A DNA stretch of 64,000 bases from Labrys wisconsinensis (GTDB lineage Bacteria > Pseudomonadota > Alphaproteobacteria > Rhizobiales > Labraceae), in the NCBI RefSeq assembly GCF_030814995.1, contig NZ_JAUSVX010000020.1, positions 62,001 to 126,000 on the forward strand, written 5' to 3'. A model generated the notes under the pieces. It saw only the letters and a list, made by a program, of their open reading frames with translations. It ran no database searches and was not told the origin of the DNA. The position numbers and the translations under genes are program-made. This document shows positions 44,964 to 53,793 of this stretch, one piece after another (positions within the stretch are counted from its first letter, which is position 1; each line of letters starts with the position of its first letter).

Positions 44964-45698
44964 ATGCTGCGGATCGCCAACATCGAGAAGCGCTTCGGGC
45001 CGATCGAGGTGCTGCGCGGCGTCGATTTCGACGTCGACGCCGGCGAGGCCGTCGCCCTGGTCGGCGACAACGGCGCGGGCAAGTCGACGCTGATGAAGAT
45101 CATCACCGGCGTCTACCGGGCGAGCGGCGGCGAGGTCGTGCTCGACGGGCGCACGATCACCGGCATCGCCCCGGGCGAGATCCGCACGCTGGGCATCGAG
45201 ATGATCTACCAGAACCTCGAGCTCGCCCGCGAGCAGGACGTCACCACCAACATCTTCCTCGGCCGCGAGCCGACCCGCCGCATCGCCGGCTTCGACACCG
45301 GCATCATCGACCACGCCAAGGCGCGCCGCGAGGCCGAGCGCATGGTCCGCCAGCTCGGCGCCCGCGTGCCCTCGGTCGACATCCGCGTCGGCAACCTCTC
45401 CGGCGGCCAGCAGCAGTCGGTCGCCATCGCCCGGGCGCTCACCTTCTCGCCCAAGGTCGTGATCATGGACGAGCCGACGGCGGCGCTGGCGGTGCGCGAG
45501 ATCGAGCACGTGCTGCAGCTGATCAAGGAGCTCAAGGGCCGTGGCATCTCGGTCATCCTGATCAGCCATCGCCTCACAGACGTGTTCGAGGTGGCCGACC
45601 GGATCGTCGCCCTGCGCCAGGGCAAGGTCATCGCCGACGAGAAGACCGGCGAGACCACCATGCAGCGCGTCGTCTCCCACATCGTCGGCGCGCATTGA
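44964..45698 (+). CDS. Ribose-type ABC transporter ATPase, single-domain
   Basis: 244 residues with Walker A GDNGAGKS at 34-41, signature LSGGQQQS and Walker B VVIMDEPTAAL. As with the ATPase at 5087-5896, it is a one-domain form rather than the full two-domain RbsA. AAGGAG precedes the ATG. Followed at 16 bases by the CoA-transferase gene, tying import to CoA chemistry in one operon. Confidence 0.9.
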   Translation: MLRIANIEKRFGPIEVLRGVDFDVDAGEAVALVGDNGAGKSTLMKIITGVYRASGGEVVLDGRTITGIAPGEIRTLGIEMIYQNLELAREQDVTTNIFLGREPTRRIAGFDTGIIDHAKARREAERMVRQLGARVPSVDIRVGNLSGGQQQSVAIARALTFSPKVVIMDEPTAALAVREIEHVLQLIKELKGRGISVILISHRLTDVFEVADRIVALRQGKVIADEKTGETTMQRVVSHIVGAH

Positions 45699-45714
45699 GC
45701 TTCGGACGGATCCC

Positions 45715-47262
45715 ATGAACCTCGTCGGCCCATCGGACCTGCAAACCCTCCTCGCCGGCCTGCCGGACGGCGCCACCGTCGCCATTTCCGGCGCCGGCGG
45801 CGGCCTGCTGGAGCCGGAGGAGGCGCTGCAGGCCTTCGAGCGCGCCTTCCTCGCGACCGGCCGGCCGCGCGGCATCACCCTGGTCCACGCCCTCGGCATG
45901 GGCGACCGCAAGACCACCGGCACCAACCGCTTCGCCCACGAGGGCATGGTCCGGCGCGTCATCGGCGGCCACTGGATCTGGTCGCCGGCCATGCTGAAGC
46001 TGGCGCAGGAGAACCGGATCGAGGCCTATTGCCTGCCCTCCGGCGTGCTGACCCATCTCTTCCGCGAGATCGGCGCCGGACGCCCCGGCCTGTTCACCCA
46101 TGTCGGCCTCGGCACCTTCTGCGACCCGCGCCTGCAGGGCGGGCGCTGCAACGCCCGAGCGACGGAGCCGATCGTCGACCTCATGCAGATCGACGGGCAG
46201 GACGTGCTGCGCTACCGGCCCTTTCCCGTCGATGTCGCGGTCATCCGCGGCACCTATGCCGATGCGCACGGCAATATCAGCGCGGTCGAGGAGCCGGCCG
46301 ACCTCGATTCCTATCCGATCGCCCTGGCGGCCAAGCATTGCGGCGGCATCGTCGTCGCCCAGGTGCGCGAGATCGTGCGGGACGGGCGCCTCAGGCCGCG
46401 CGAGATCTCGGTCCCCGGCAACCTGGTCGACCATGTGCTGGTGGCGCCGCACCAGCGCCAGACCTATCACGGCCCCTACGATCTGGCGCTCGCCGGCCTC
46501 GGCCCCGACGCCGCCTTCGCCCTGCCGGAACCGGGCGAGGACCTCGTGCGCCGCATCGTCGCCCTGCGCGGCGCCGAGGAGATGATCGAGGGCGCGACGG
46601 TCAATTTCGGCTTCGGCATGTCGGCCGGCGTCGCCGAGGAGATCGTGCGCCGCGGCCAGGGCGGCCGCTACTGGTTCACCATCGAGCAGGGTATCCATGG
46701 CGGCCAGCTCCTCACCGGCGACCTGTTCGGCATCGCCGCCAACCCGCTGGCGATCCTCTCCTCCGCCGCGCAGTTCGACCTCTATTCCGGCGGCCTGCTC
46801 GACCAGACCTTCCTCGGCCTGGCGGAGATGGACGGGCAGGGCAACGTCAACGTCTCGCATTTCGGCGGCCAGATCAGCGGCCCCGGCGGCTTCATCGACA
46901 TCTCCCAGGGCGCCCGCAAGGTGGTGTTCTGCGGCAGCTTCGACGCCAAGGGCGCCCGCCTGTCGCTGAACGGCGAGGGCCTCAGGATCGAGCGCCACGG
47001 CGAGGTGCGCAAGCTCGTCCGGCAGGTGGCCGGCGTCACCTTCAGCGGACCGGAGGCGCTGCGCCGCGGCCAGGAGGTGATCTACATCACCGAGCGGGCG
47101 GTGTTCCGCCTGACGCCGGACGGCGTGGAGCTGACCGAGGTCGCGCCCGGCATCGACATCCGTGCCGATATTCTCGACCGGATGGCGTTCGAGCCCATCC
47201 TCCGCGAGCCCCGGCGCATGGAGCAGCGGCATTTCGCCTCCGCCGAAGCCGTGCTTGCCTGA
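45715..47262 (+). CDS. Acyl-CoA:acetate/propionate-type CoA-transferase
   Basis: Class I CoA-transferase with alpha and beta halves in one chain, 515 residues, like Pct/YdiF. The catalytic EXGXXGG motif is intact: EQGIHGG at 324-330 with Glu324. The N-terminal glycine-rich GAGGGLLEPEEAL block and C-terminal ERAVFRLTPDGVELTEVAPGID, abridged here, fit the family. It would activate an organic acid made by the oxidoreductases downstream, using acetyl- or another acyl-CoA as donor. Confidence 0.9.
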   Translation: MNLVGPSDLQTLLAGLPDGATVAISGAGGGLLEPEEALQAFERAFLATGRPRGITLVHALGMGDRKTTGTNRFAHEGMVRRVIGGHWIWSPAMLKLAQENRIEAYCLPSGVLTHLFREIGAGRPGLFTHVGLGTFCDPRLQGGRCNARATEPIVDLMQIDGQDVLRYRPFPVDVAVIRGTYADAHGNISAVEEPADLDSYPIALAAKHCGGIVVAQVREIVRDGRLRPREISVPGNLVDHVLVAPHQRQTYHGPYDLALAGLGPDAAFALPEPGEDLVRRIVALRGAEEMIEGATVNFGFGMSAGVAEEIVRRGQGGRYWFTIEQGIHGGQLLTGDLFGIAANPLAILSSAAQFDLYSGGLLDQTFLGLAEMDGQGNVNVSHFGGQISGPGGFIDISQGARKVVFCGSFDAKGARLSLNGEGLRIERHGEVRKLVRQVAGVTFSGPEALRRGQEVIYITERAVFRLTPDGVELTEVAPGIDIRADILDRMAFEPILREPRRMEQRHFASAEAVLA

Positions 47263-47296
47263 GGCGCAGGCCGGCGGCAGGGGCCAGGAGGGGACC

Positions 47297-48901
47297 ATGT
47301 ACGACTATGTCATCGCCGGGGGCGGCTCGGCCGGCTGCGTCCTCGCCGCGCGGCTCAGCGAGGGCGGCGCCCGCGTGCTGCTGCTGGAGGCCGGCCATCC
47401 CGACAGCCATCCCTTCATCCACGTGCCCGCCGGCTTCACCAAGCTGTCGGGCCCGCGGGTGAACTGGGGCTATCGCACCGTGCCGCAGAAGCATCTCGAC
47501 AACCGCGAGATGTGGTACCCCCAGGGCAAGACGCTGGGCGGCGGCTCCTCGATCAACGCCATGATCTACACCCGCGGCCACCGCTCGGATTATGACGGCT
47601 GGGCGGCCGGGGGCGCCGAGGGCTGGTCCTACGAGGACGTTCTGCCCTATTTCCGCAAGGCCGAGAGCAATCGCCGCTTCGCCGACCGCTATCACGGCAC
47701 GGACGGGCCCCTGGCCGTGTCCGACCCGATCAGCCCGCTGCCGATCTCGGCGACCTTCATCCGCGCCGCCCAGCAGGCCGGCATCCCCTACAATCCCGAC
47801 TTCAACGGCGCCGAGCAGGCCGGCGTCGGCTACCACCAGACCACCACGCGCGACGGGCGGCGGGGCAGCGCCGCCGTGTCCTATCTGCGGCCGGCGCGGA
47901 GCCGGCCGAACCTCACCGTGGTGACGCGCGCCCAGGCGAGCCGCATCCTGATCGAGAAGGGCAGGGCGGTCGGCGTCGAATATCGCCGGCACGGCGCGTC
48001 GAGGCCCGAACGGGCGACGGCGAGCCAGGAGGTGATCGTCACCGCCGGCGCCGTCGGCTCGCCCAAGCTGATGCTGCTGTCGGGCCTGGGGCCGGCCGGG
48101 CAGCTCCACGGCCTCGGCATCGAGGTGGTGGCCGACATTCCCGGCGTCGGCGAAAACCTGCAGGACCATCTCGACTGCTACGTGGTCTATGACTGCAACG
48201 GCGCCCATTCCTATTATGGCGTCGACCAGCCCGTCCGGCAGGCGGTCTGGGCGCTGCAATACCTGATGTTCCGGAACGGGCCGGTGACGACCAACATCGT
48301 CGAGGCCGGGGCTTTCGCGACCGTGGACGGGCAGTCGGCCTCGCCGGACATCCAGCTGCATTTCCTGCCGGCCTATGTCGTCGACCACGGCCTGATGCGC
48401 ATTCCCGGCTACGGCGTCTGCCTCTATTCCAACCTGCTCAGGCCGAGGAGCCGCGGCACGGTGCGCCTGCGCAGCGCCGAGCCGGACGACCATCCCCTGA
48501 TCGACCCGAACTACCTCGCCGATCCCTATGACCGGCGCATGGCGGTGGAGGGGCTGAAGCTGGCGCGGGAGGTGATGGCGGCGCCGGCCTTCCGACCCTT
48601 CCTCGACAAGGAACGCATGCCGGGCCCGGCGGTGCGCAGCGACGCGGAGCTCGATGCCTATGTCAGGCAATGGGCCAAGACCGACTATCACCCGGTTGGC
48701 ACCTGCAAGATGGGCACGGACCCGCTCGCCGTCGTGTCGCCGACCCTCGCCGTGCACGGCATCGAGCGGCTGCGCATCTGCGATTCCTCGGTGATGCCCA
48801 CCGAGATCAGCGCCAACACCAACGCGCCCACCATCATGATCGCGGAGAAGGGCGCCGACATCATCCTGGCCGTGGCCGGGACCGGCAGGAGAGCCGCATG
48901 A
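47297..48901 (+). CDS. GMC-family FAD-dependent alcohol oxidoreductase
   Basis: 534 residues of the choline dehydrogenase/glucose oxidase superfamily. FAD-binding GGGSAGCVLAARL at 8-20, GMC signature region GKTLGGGSSINAMIYTRG, second signature GAVGSPKLMLLSGLGP and active-site histidine His465 in YHPVGTCKMG. Oxidises an alcohol (often a polyol or sugar) to an aldehyde, which the overlapping aldehyde dehydrogenase gene (ATGA) would take further. AGGAGGGG precedes the ATG. Confidence 0.93.
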   Translation: MYDYVIAGGGSAGCVLAARLSEGGARVLLLEAGHPDSHPFIHVPAGFTKLSGPRVNWGYRTVPQKHLDNREMWYPQGKTLGGGSSINAMIYTRGHRSDYDGWAAGGAEGWSYEDVLPYFRKAESNRRFADRYHGTDGPLAVSDPISPLPISATFIRAAQQAGIPYNPDFNGAEQAGVGYHQTTTRDGRRGSAAVSYLRPARSRPNLTVVTRAQASRILIEKGRAVGVEYRRHGASRPERATASQEVIVTAGAVGSPKLMLLSGLGPAGQLHGLGIEVVADIPGVGENLQDHLDCYVVYDCNGAHSYYGVDQPVRQAVWALQYLMFRNGPVTTNIVEAGAFATVDGQSASPDIQLHFLPAYVVDHGLMRIPGYGVCLYSNLLRPRSRGTVRLRSAEPDDHPLIDPNYLADPYDRRMAVEGLKLAREVMAAPAFRPFLDKERMPGPAVRSDAELDAYVRQWAKTDYHPVGTCKMGTDPLAVVSPTLAVHGIERLRICDSSVMPTEISANTNAPTIMIAEKGADIILAVAGTGRRAA

Positions 48902-50412
48902 ACGAGATCCCTCGCACCGCATCCGTGATCGAGGCCAGGACCTATCGCCAGCTCGTCGGCGGCGAGCTCGGGGAGGCGCTGTCGGGCGCCCGGCTGGAGC
49001 GGCTGAGCCCGGCGCACGACGTCAAGGTGGGCGACTATCCCCTCGCCGATGCCGCCGATGCCGACCGCGCGGTCGCTGCGGCGCGGGCCGCCTTCGATCG
49101 CGGTCCCTGGCCGCGGATGAGCGGGGCCGAGCGCTCCCGCATGCTGCTGCGCATCGCCGACCTGATCGAGGCCCATGGCGAGGCCCTCGCCCGCGCCGAC
49201 GTGCTGGAGAGCGGCAAGCCGATCAGCCAGGCCCGCGGCGAGATGGCGGGCGCCGTGGATCTCTGGCGCTACGCCGCCGGCCAGGCCCGGGCGCTGCACG
49301 GCTCGGTGCCGTCCGCCCTCGGCGCCGACATGCTCGGCCTGATCAAGCGCGACCCCATCGGCGTCGTCGCCATGATCACGCCGTGGAATTTTCCCTTCGT
49401 CATCGCCAGCCAGAAGCTGCCCTTCGCCCTGGCGGCGGGCTGCACCGTGGTGATCAAGCCGAGCGAGCTGACGCCGGGATCGACGCTGCATCTCGGCGAG
49501 CTGCTGGTCGAGGCCGGGCTGCCCGCCGGCGTGGTCAACATCATCGTCGGCTACGGCAACACGGTCGGCCAGCGCCTCGCCGAGCACGAGGCGGTCGACA
49601 TGATCTCCTTCACCGGGTCCACCGCGGTCGGCCGGACCGTGGCGCGGGCCGCGGCCGGCAATCTCAAGAAGGTCGCCCTGGAGCTCGGCGGCAAGAACCC
49701 GCTGATCGTCTGCGCCGACGCGGATCTCGAGGCCGCCGCGGATGCGGCCGTGTTCGGAGTGTTCTTCAATGCCGGCCAGTGCTGCAACTCCTCCAGCCGG
49801 CTCCTGGTCGATGCCGCCGTCGCCGAAGACTTCGTCGGTCGGCTCGAAGCCCTGACCCGGACGCTCGCCGTCGGCGACCCGCTGGATCCGGCGACCAAGG
49901 TCGGCGCCATCGTCAACGACGCCCAGCTCGCCAAGATCGAGGGCTATCTCGGCGAGATCGCAGGGAGCGGCGCCGTGCTGCGCGCCGGCGGCCGGCGGAT
50001 GGCGACGGCACGGGGGCGCTTCGTCGAGCCGACCCTGGTCACGGGCGTGCGCCCGGACATGCGCATCGCTCGCGAGGAGATCTTCGGACCGGTGCTGTCG
50101 ATCCTGCCCTTCGACGACCTCGGCGAGGCCATCGCCGTCGCCAACGACACCCATTACGGCCTCTCCGCCGGCATCTGGACGCGCGACCACGAGGCCGCCC
50201 TGCGGGCCGCCGAGGAGCTGCGCGCCGGCACGGTCTGGGTCAACGGCTGGATGGAGGGCTATCCCGAGATGCCGTTCGGCGGCATGGGCCAGAGCGGCCT
50301 CGGGCGGGAGCAGGGCGCCCAGGCGGTCGAGGAGTTCACCGAGCTCAAGTCGGTGCTGTTCCACCGCGGGCCCCGCACCCGGTGGTGGGCGCGGCCGAGC
50401 CCCTCGGCGTGA
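48898..50412 (+). CDS. NAD(P)-dependent aldehyde dehydrogenase
   Basis: 504 residues, full ALDH superfamily layout. PWNFPF near 161, FTGSTAVG, catalytic glutamate in ELGGKN (Glu262) and nucleophile in NAGQCC (Cys296), with EEIFGPVLS near 390. Converts the aldehyde formed by the GMC enzyme to an acid. Overlaps the GMC stop by 4 bases. Confidence 0.93.
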   Translation: MNEIPRTASVIEARTYRQLVGGELGEALSGARLERLSPAHDVKVGDYPLADAADADRAVAAARAAFDRGPWPRMSGAERSRMLLRIADLIEAHGEALARADVLESGKPISQARGEMAGAVDLWRYAAGQARALHGSVPSALGADMLGLIKRDPIGVVAMITPWNFPFVIASQKLPFALAAGCTVVIKPSELTPGSTLHLGELLVEAGLPAGVVNIIVGYGNTVGQRLAEHEAVDMISFTGSTAVGRTVARAAAGNLKKVALELGGKNPLIVCADADLEAAADAAVFGVFFNAGQCCNSSSRLLVDAAVAEDFVGRLEALTRTLAVGDPLDPATKVGAIVNDAQLAKIEGYLGEIAGSGAVLRAGGRRMATARGRFVEPTLVTGVRPDMRIAREEIFGPVLSILPFDDLGEAIAVANDTHYGLSAGIWTRDHEAALRAAEELRAGTVWVNGWMEGYPEMPFGGMGQSGLGREQGAQAVEEFTELKSVLFHRGPRTRWWARPSPSA

Positions 50413-50419
50413 CGGCGCC

Positions 50420-51217
50420 ATGAGCGCGCTCTACGCCATCATCGGCGACCCCATCGCGCAGGCGCGCTCGCCGGCGCTGTTCAACGCCCTCTATGCGGCG
50501 CGGGCCGTCGATGCCGCGATGGTGGCGCTGGAGGTGCCGGCGAGCGGGCTCGCTTCGCTTTTGGACGGCCTGCGCGAGGTCCGCAATTTCGGTGGCGCCG
50601 TCATCACCGTGCCCCACAAGATCGCAGCCGCGGGCCTTGCGGCCGGCGTCTCCGACCGGGTGCGCATCGCCGGCGCCGCCAACGTGCTGCGGCCGGTCCC
50701 TGGCGGCTGGGAGGCCGATCTCCTCGACGGCATCGGCTTCGTCGCCGGCCTCAGCCAGTGCGGCGTGGCGGCCGAGGGGCTCGCCGCCGCCGTGGTCGGG
50801 GCCGGCGGCGCGGGGCTCGCCATTGCCGCCGCCCTGCTCGCGGCCGGCGCGGCGCGCGTGGCCATCGCGGATCGCGACGCCGACCGGGCGCGGGCCGCGG
50901 TCGCCCGTCTCGGCGCGTCGCATCCCGGCCGGGTCGAGCGGCGCGATCCCGGCCCGCAGGACGATCTCGCCGTCAACGCGACGCCCTGCGGCATGGCGCC
51001 GGGCGATCCGCTGCCGTTCGAGGTCGCGGGCCTGCGCGCCGGCGCCGTCGTGGCCGACGCCATCATGAAGCCGGCGGTGACGCCGTTGCTCGAAGCCGCG
51101 GCCCGGCGCGGCCTTGCGACCTGCGAGGGGCGGCTGATGCTGGACGGGCAGGCCGAGGCGATCTGGGATTTCTTGCGGATGGGCGCGGCCGCCTCCGCGC
51201 CGGAGGGCTTGCCATGA
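50420..51217 (+). CDS. AroE-like (shikimate/quinate dehydrogenase family) oxidoreductase
   Basis: 265 residues. The catalytic lysine is retained in NFGGAVITVPHK (Lys67) and the aspartate in LLDGIGF (Asp103); the dinucleotide loop GAGGAGLA is at about 126-133. However, the substrate-binding motif that reads HS.SP in shikimate enzymes is ARSP at 15-18 and NTDG is LLDG, so shikimate is probably not the substrate. Location inside a sugar-catabolic operon suggests oxidation of a cyclic polyol or related compound. A true biosynthetic aroE would be expected elsewhere. Confidence 0.82.
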   Translation: MSALYAIIGDPIAQARSPALFNALYAARAVDAAMVALEVPASGLASLLDGLREVRNFGGAVITVPHKIAAAGLAAGVSDRVRIAGAANVLRPVPGGWEADLLDGIGFVAGLSQCGVAAEGLAAAVVGAGGAGLAIAAALLAAGAARVAIADRDADRARAAVARLGASHPGRVERRDPGPQDDLAVNATPCGMAPGDPLPFEVAGLRAGAVVADAIMKPAVTPLLEAAARRGLATCEGRLMLDGQAEAIWDFLRMGAAASAPEGLP

Positions 51218-52377
51218 CGACCGTGCTGCTGCCGACCCCGGACGGGCGGACCGAGCCCTATGCGCTCACCGGCGCCGCTGCCTTTCCGGCCCGGGGGCGG
51301 GGCGCCTTCCCGCGCGTCGCCTATGCCGCCGCCCATGTGGTCGCCGATGCGCGGGCGCTGGAAGACCCCTGGCGCCAGCCGCGGATCGACTGGGAGGCGA
51401 CGCTGCGCTTCCGCCATCATCTCTGGGACCTCGGCTTCAAGGTCGCCGAGGCGATGGACACCGCGCAGCGCGGCATGGGGCTCGACTGGCCCGGGGCAGC
51501 CGAGCTGATCCGGCGCGTGACGGCCGAGGCGCGCTCGACGCCCGGCGCCGACCTCGCCTGCGGCGTCGGCACCGACCAGCTGGAGCCGGGGCAGGCCCGC
51601 TCCCTCGCCGACGTCGTCGCGGCCTACGAGGCCCAGCTCGAGCATGTCGAGGCCTGCGGCGGGCGTGCCATCCTGATGGCGAGCCGGGCGCTTTGCCGGC
51701 TCGCGCGCGGCCCCGACGACTATCTCGCCGTCTATGACCGGCTGATCGGCCAGGCGCGTGGTAAGGTCGTCCTGCACTGGCTGGGCGACATGTTCGATCC
51801 CGCCCTGGCCGGATACTGGGGCAGCTATCAGGTCGACGCCGCGATGGCGACGGTGCTGGCGCTGATCGAAGCCCGCGCGGACCGGATCGAAGGCATCAAG
51901 ATCTCGCTCCTGGAGGTCGAGCACGAGGTGCGGCTGCGCCGAGCCCTGCCCGAGGGCGTCAAGATGTTCACCGGCGACGACTTCAACTATCCCGGGCTGA
52001 TCGCTGGCGACGGGGACCGGCACTCGCATGCGCTCCTCGGCATCTTCGATGCGATCGCGCCGGCCGCGGCGGCGGCGCTGGAGCAACTCGGCGCCGGGGA
52101 CGTCGCAGCCTATCATCGCATCCTCGATCCCACGGTGGCGCTGTCGCGCAAGCTGTTCGAGGCGCCGACGCAGTTCTACAAGGCCGGCATCGTGTTCCTG
52201 GCCTGGCTCAACGGCTTCCAGGACCATTTCCGCATGGTCGGCGGCCTGGAATCGGCGCGGGGCATCCTGCACTATGCCGAGGTGTTCCGCCTCGCCGACC
52301 AGGCGGGCCTGCTTGCCGATCCCGACAGGGCGGCGGCCCGGATGCGGCATCTCGGCGCGCTCGCCGGCATCGGCTGA
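51214..52377 (+). CDS. DUF993 / dihydrodipicolinate-synthase-like protein
   Basis: 387 residues. Segments such as GGRAILMASRALCRLARGPDDYL, VVLHWLGDMFDPALAGYWG and VKMFTGDDFNYP match what I recall of the DUF993 family, annotated as DHDPS-like TIM barrels. Family members could catalyse aldol cleavage or retro-aldol reactions, but I know no proven activity. It begins inside the AroE-like stop codon (ATGA), so it is part of the same operon and a candidate for the C-C cleavage step. Confidence 0.8.
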   Translation: MTTVLLPTPDGRTEPYALTGAAAFPARGRGAFPRVAYAAAHVVADARALEDPWRQPRIDWEATLRFRHHLWDLGFKVAEAMDTAQRGMGLDWPGAAELIRRVTAEARSTPGADLACGVGTDQLEPGQARSLADVVAAYEAQLEHVEACGGRAILMASRALCRLARGPDDYLAVYDRLIGQARGKVVLHWLGDMFDPALAGYWGSYQVDAAMATVLALIEARADRIEGIKISLLEVEHEVRLRRALPEGVKMFTGDDFNYPGLIAGDGDRHSHALLGIFDAIAPAAAAALEQLGAGDVAAYHRILDPTVALSRKLFEAPTQFYKAGIVFLAWLNGFQDHFRMVGGLESARGILHYAEVFRLADQAGLLADPDRAAARMRHLGALAGIG

Positions 52378-52386
52378 CGAGCGCCC

Positions 52387-53535
52387 TCAGGGGAGCGTCA
52401 CGATCATCGCCGAACCCGGCTCGGTGCGGACCGTGCGGCCGCCGGCGCCATCCACGGTGCGGTAGAGATCGGGCGTCGGCTTGCCGGTGTGGATGAAGCT
52501 CGCCATGTCGGTGGCGACCTCGTCCGGCGCCTCCCACGGCAGGTTGTGGCCGAGGTCGCTCGCGGGTTGCCCGGGCTTGGGCGGCGGATCGATGCCGTAC
52601 TGTTTCCAGATCACCGGGATGGCGTTGGTGAGGGCGGCCTTGCGCAGGTCCTCGATCAGGGCGACCTGGTCGGGCTCGTGCGGGAAGATGGTGTCCTGCG
52701 CACCCCAGAGGATGAGCGCCGGCACCTTGAACTCGGCGAGGCGGGCGGTGTTGTCCGTGTCGAGCAGCGCCTCGCTCGCGCCGATCCAGGTGCCGAGGCG
52801 CGTTGCGGCGGTCTCCGGCACGATCGCCTTGACCAGGGCAGGATCGGCGAGGGGATCGACGTCCCAGTGCCAGGCGATCCAATTCTGGGCGTTGGGGTCG
52901 GCATCCGTCGGCGTGGCGTTCCACACGGCCTGCGGGCCGGCGCCCCTGGCCTGGAGCGCGGCCTGCCAGCGCCCGAGCACCGGGTCGCGCAGCACGCCGT
53001 CGCGGATCGCCGGATTGTCGCGGGCCCGCCCGGTGGTGGCGACGAGCACGACGCGCTCGACCCGCTCGGGATGATCGAGCGCCATTTCCTGTGCCACGAT
53101 CGAGCCCATCGAATGGCCGGCAACCGTCGCCCTGGCGATCTTCAGGCCGTCCATGAAGGCGGCGAGGTCGTCGGCGAAGAGCCTGGGCGTGAAGCAGGAC
53201 TTCGGGTCGGCCGGGCAGCCGGAGCCCGGCGGCATCGAGGAGGCGCCGTGACCGCGCTGGTCGGGCGCGAGGATGTGCAGCCGCGGCTCGCGGGCGTGCA
53301 GGGCCGCCATGGCCGGCGACCAGGAGCGGGCGGTGTCGGTCAGCCCGTGCAGCAGGATCACCGCCGGCCCGTCGGCGGGGCCGGTCTCGACATAGGCCAT
53401 GCGGATGCCGGTCGGCAGGTCGAGGAAGCACTTCTCCTCGAGGCTGCCGCAGGCGGCCGCGGCGGGCAGCACGGCGGCGAGGAGCAGCGCGGCGCCGCCT
53501 GCCGCGGGCAAGCCGCCTCCTGGGCCTTGGATCAT
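52387..53535 (-). CDS. Secreted alpha/beta hydrolase
   Basis: 382 residues. An N-terminal hydrophobic signal (AALLLAAVLPAAAAC) ends near residue 28 and might be a lipobox with Cys29. Fold landmarks: ILLHGLTDTARSW, nucleophile elbow GHSMGS, catalytic-acid region LWGAQDTIFPHE and late GHNLPWE histidine. GGGAGA precedes the ATG at 53535. Likely periplasmic esterase or lactonase. Divergent from a second esterase, converging with the DUF993 gene. Confidence 0.87.
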   Translation of the reverse strand: MIQGPGGGLPAAGGAALLLAAVLPAAAACGSLEEKCFLDLPTGIRMAYVETGPADGPAVILLHGLTDTARSWSPAMAALHAREPRLHILAPDQRGHGASSMPPGSGCPADPKSCFTPRLFADDLAAFMDGLKIARATVAGHSMGSIVAQEMALDHPERVERVVLVATTGRARDNPAIRDGVLRDPVLGRWQAALQARGAGPQAVWNATPTDADPNAQNWIAWHWDVDPLADPALVKAIVPETAATRLGTWIGASEALLDTDNTARLAEFKVPALILWGAQDTIFPHEPDQVALIEDLRKAALTNAIPVIWKQYGIDPPPKPGQPASDLGHNLPWEAPDEVATDMASFIHTGKPTPDLYRTVDGAGGRTVRTEPGSAMIVTLP

Positions 53536-53793
53536 GCCACGTCTCCCGTCGGCGGCCGACCGGACCCGGGCCGTCTGTCGCCGGGCGCCGGGCTGCGTCT
53601 CGCGTGCCGCCCGGAAGGGTGATAGCGTGTCACGAGGCTGTTGCGACATCGCCACGACGCAAAAAATATGACGCCGGGGCGGCCTTTGTCGAGAAATAGC
53701 AACAATTGGTCGGTTGAAAGGCCGGACCCGTCGACGGACCATGGCGGAGCAGTCCGCGTATTCTCTTGTCCGACACCGGTTGCCGCTGCGCCC

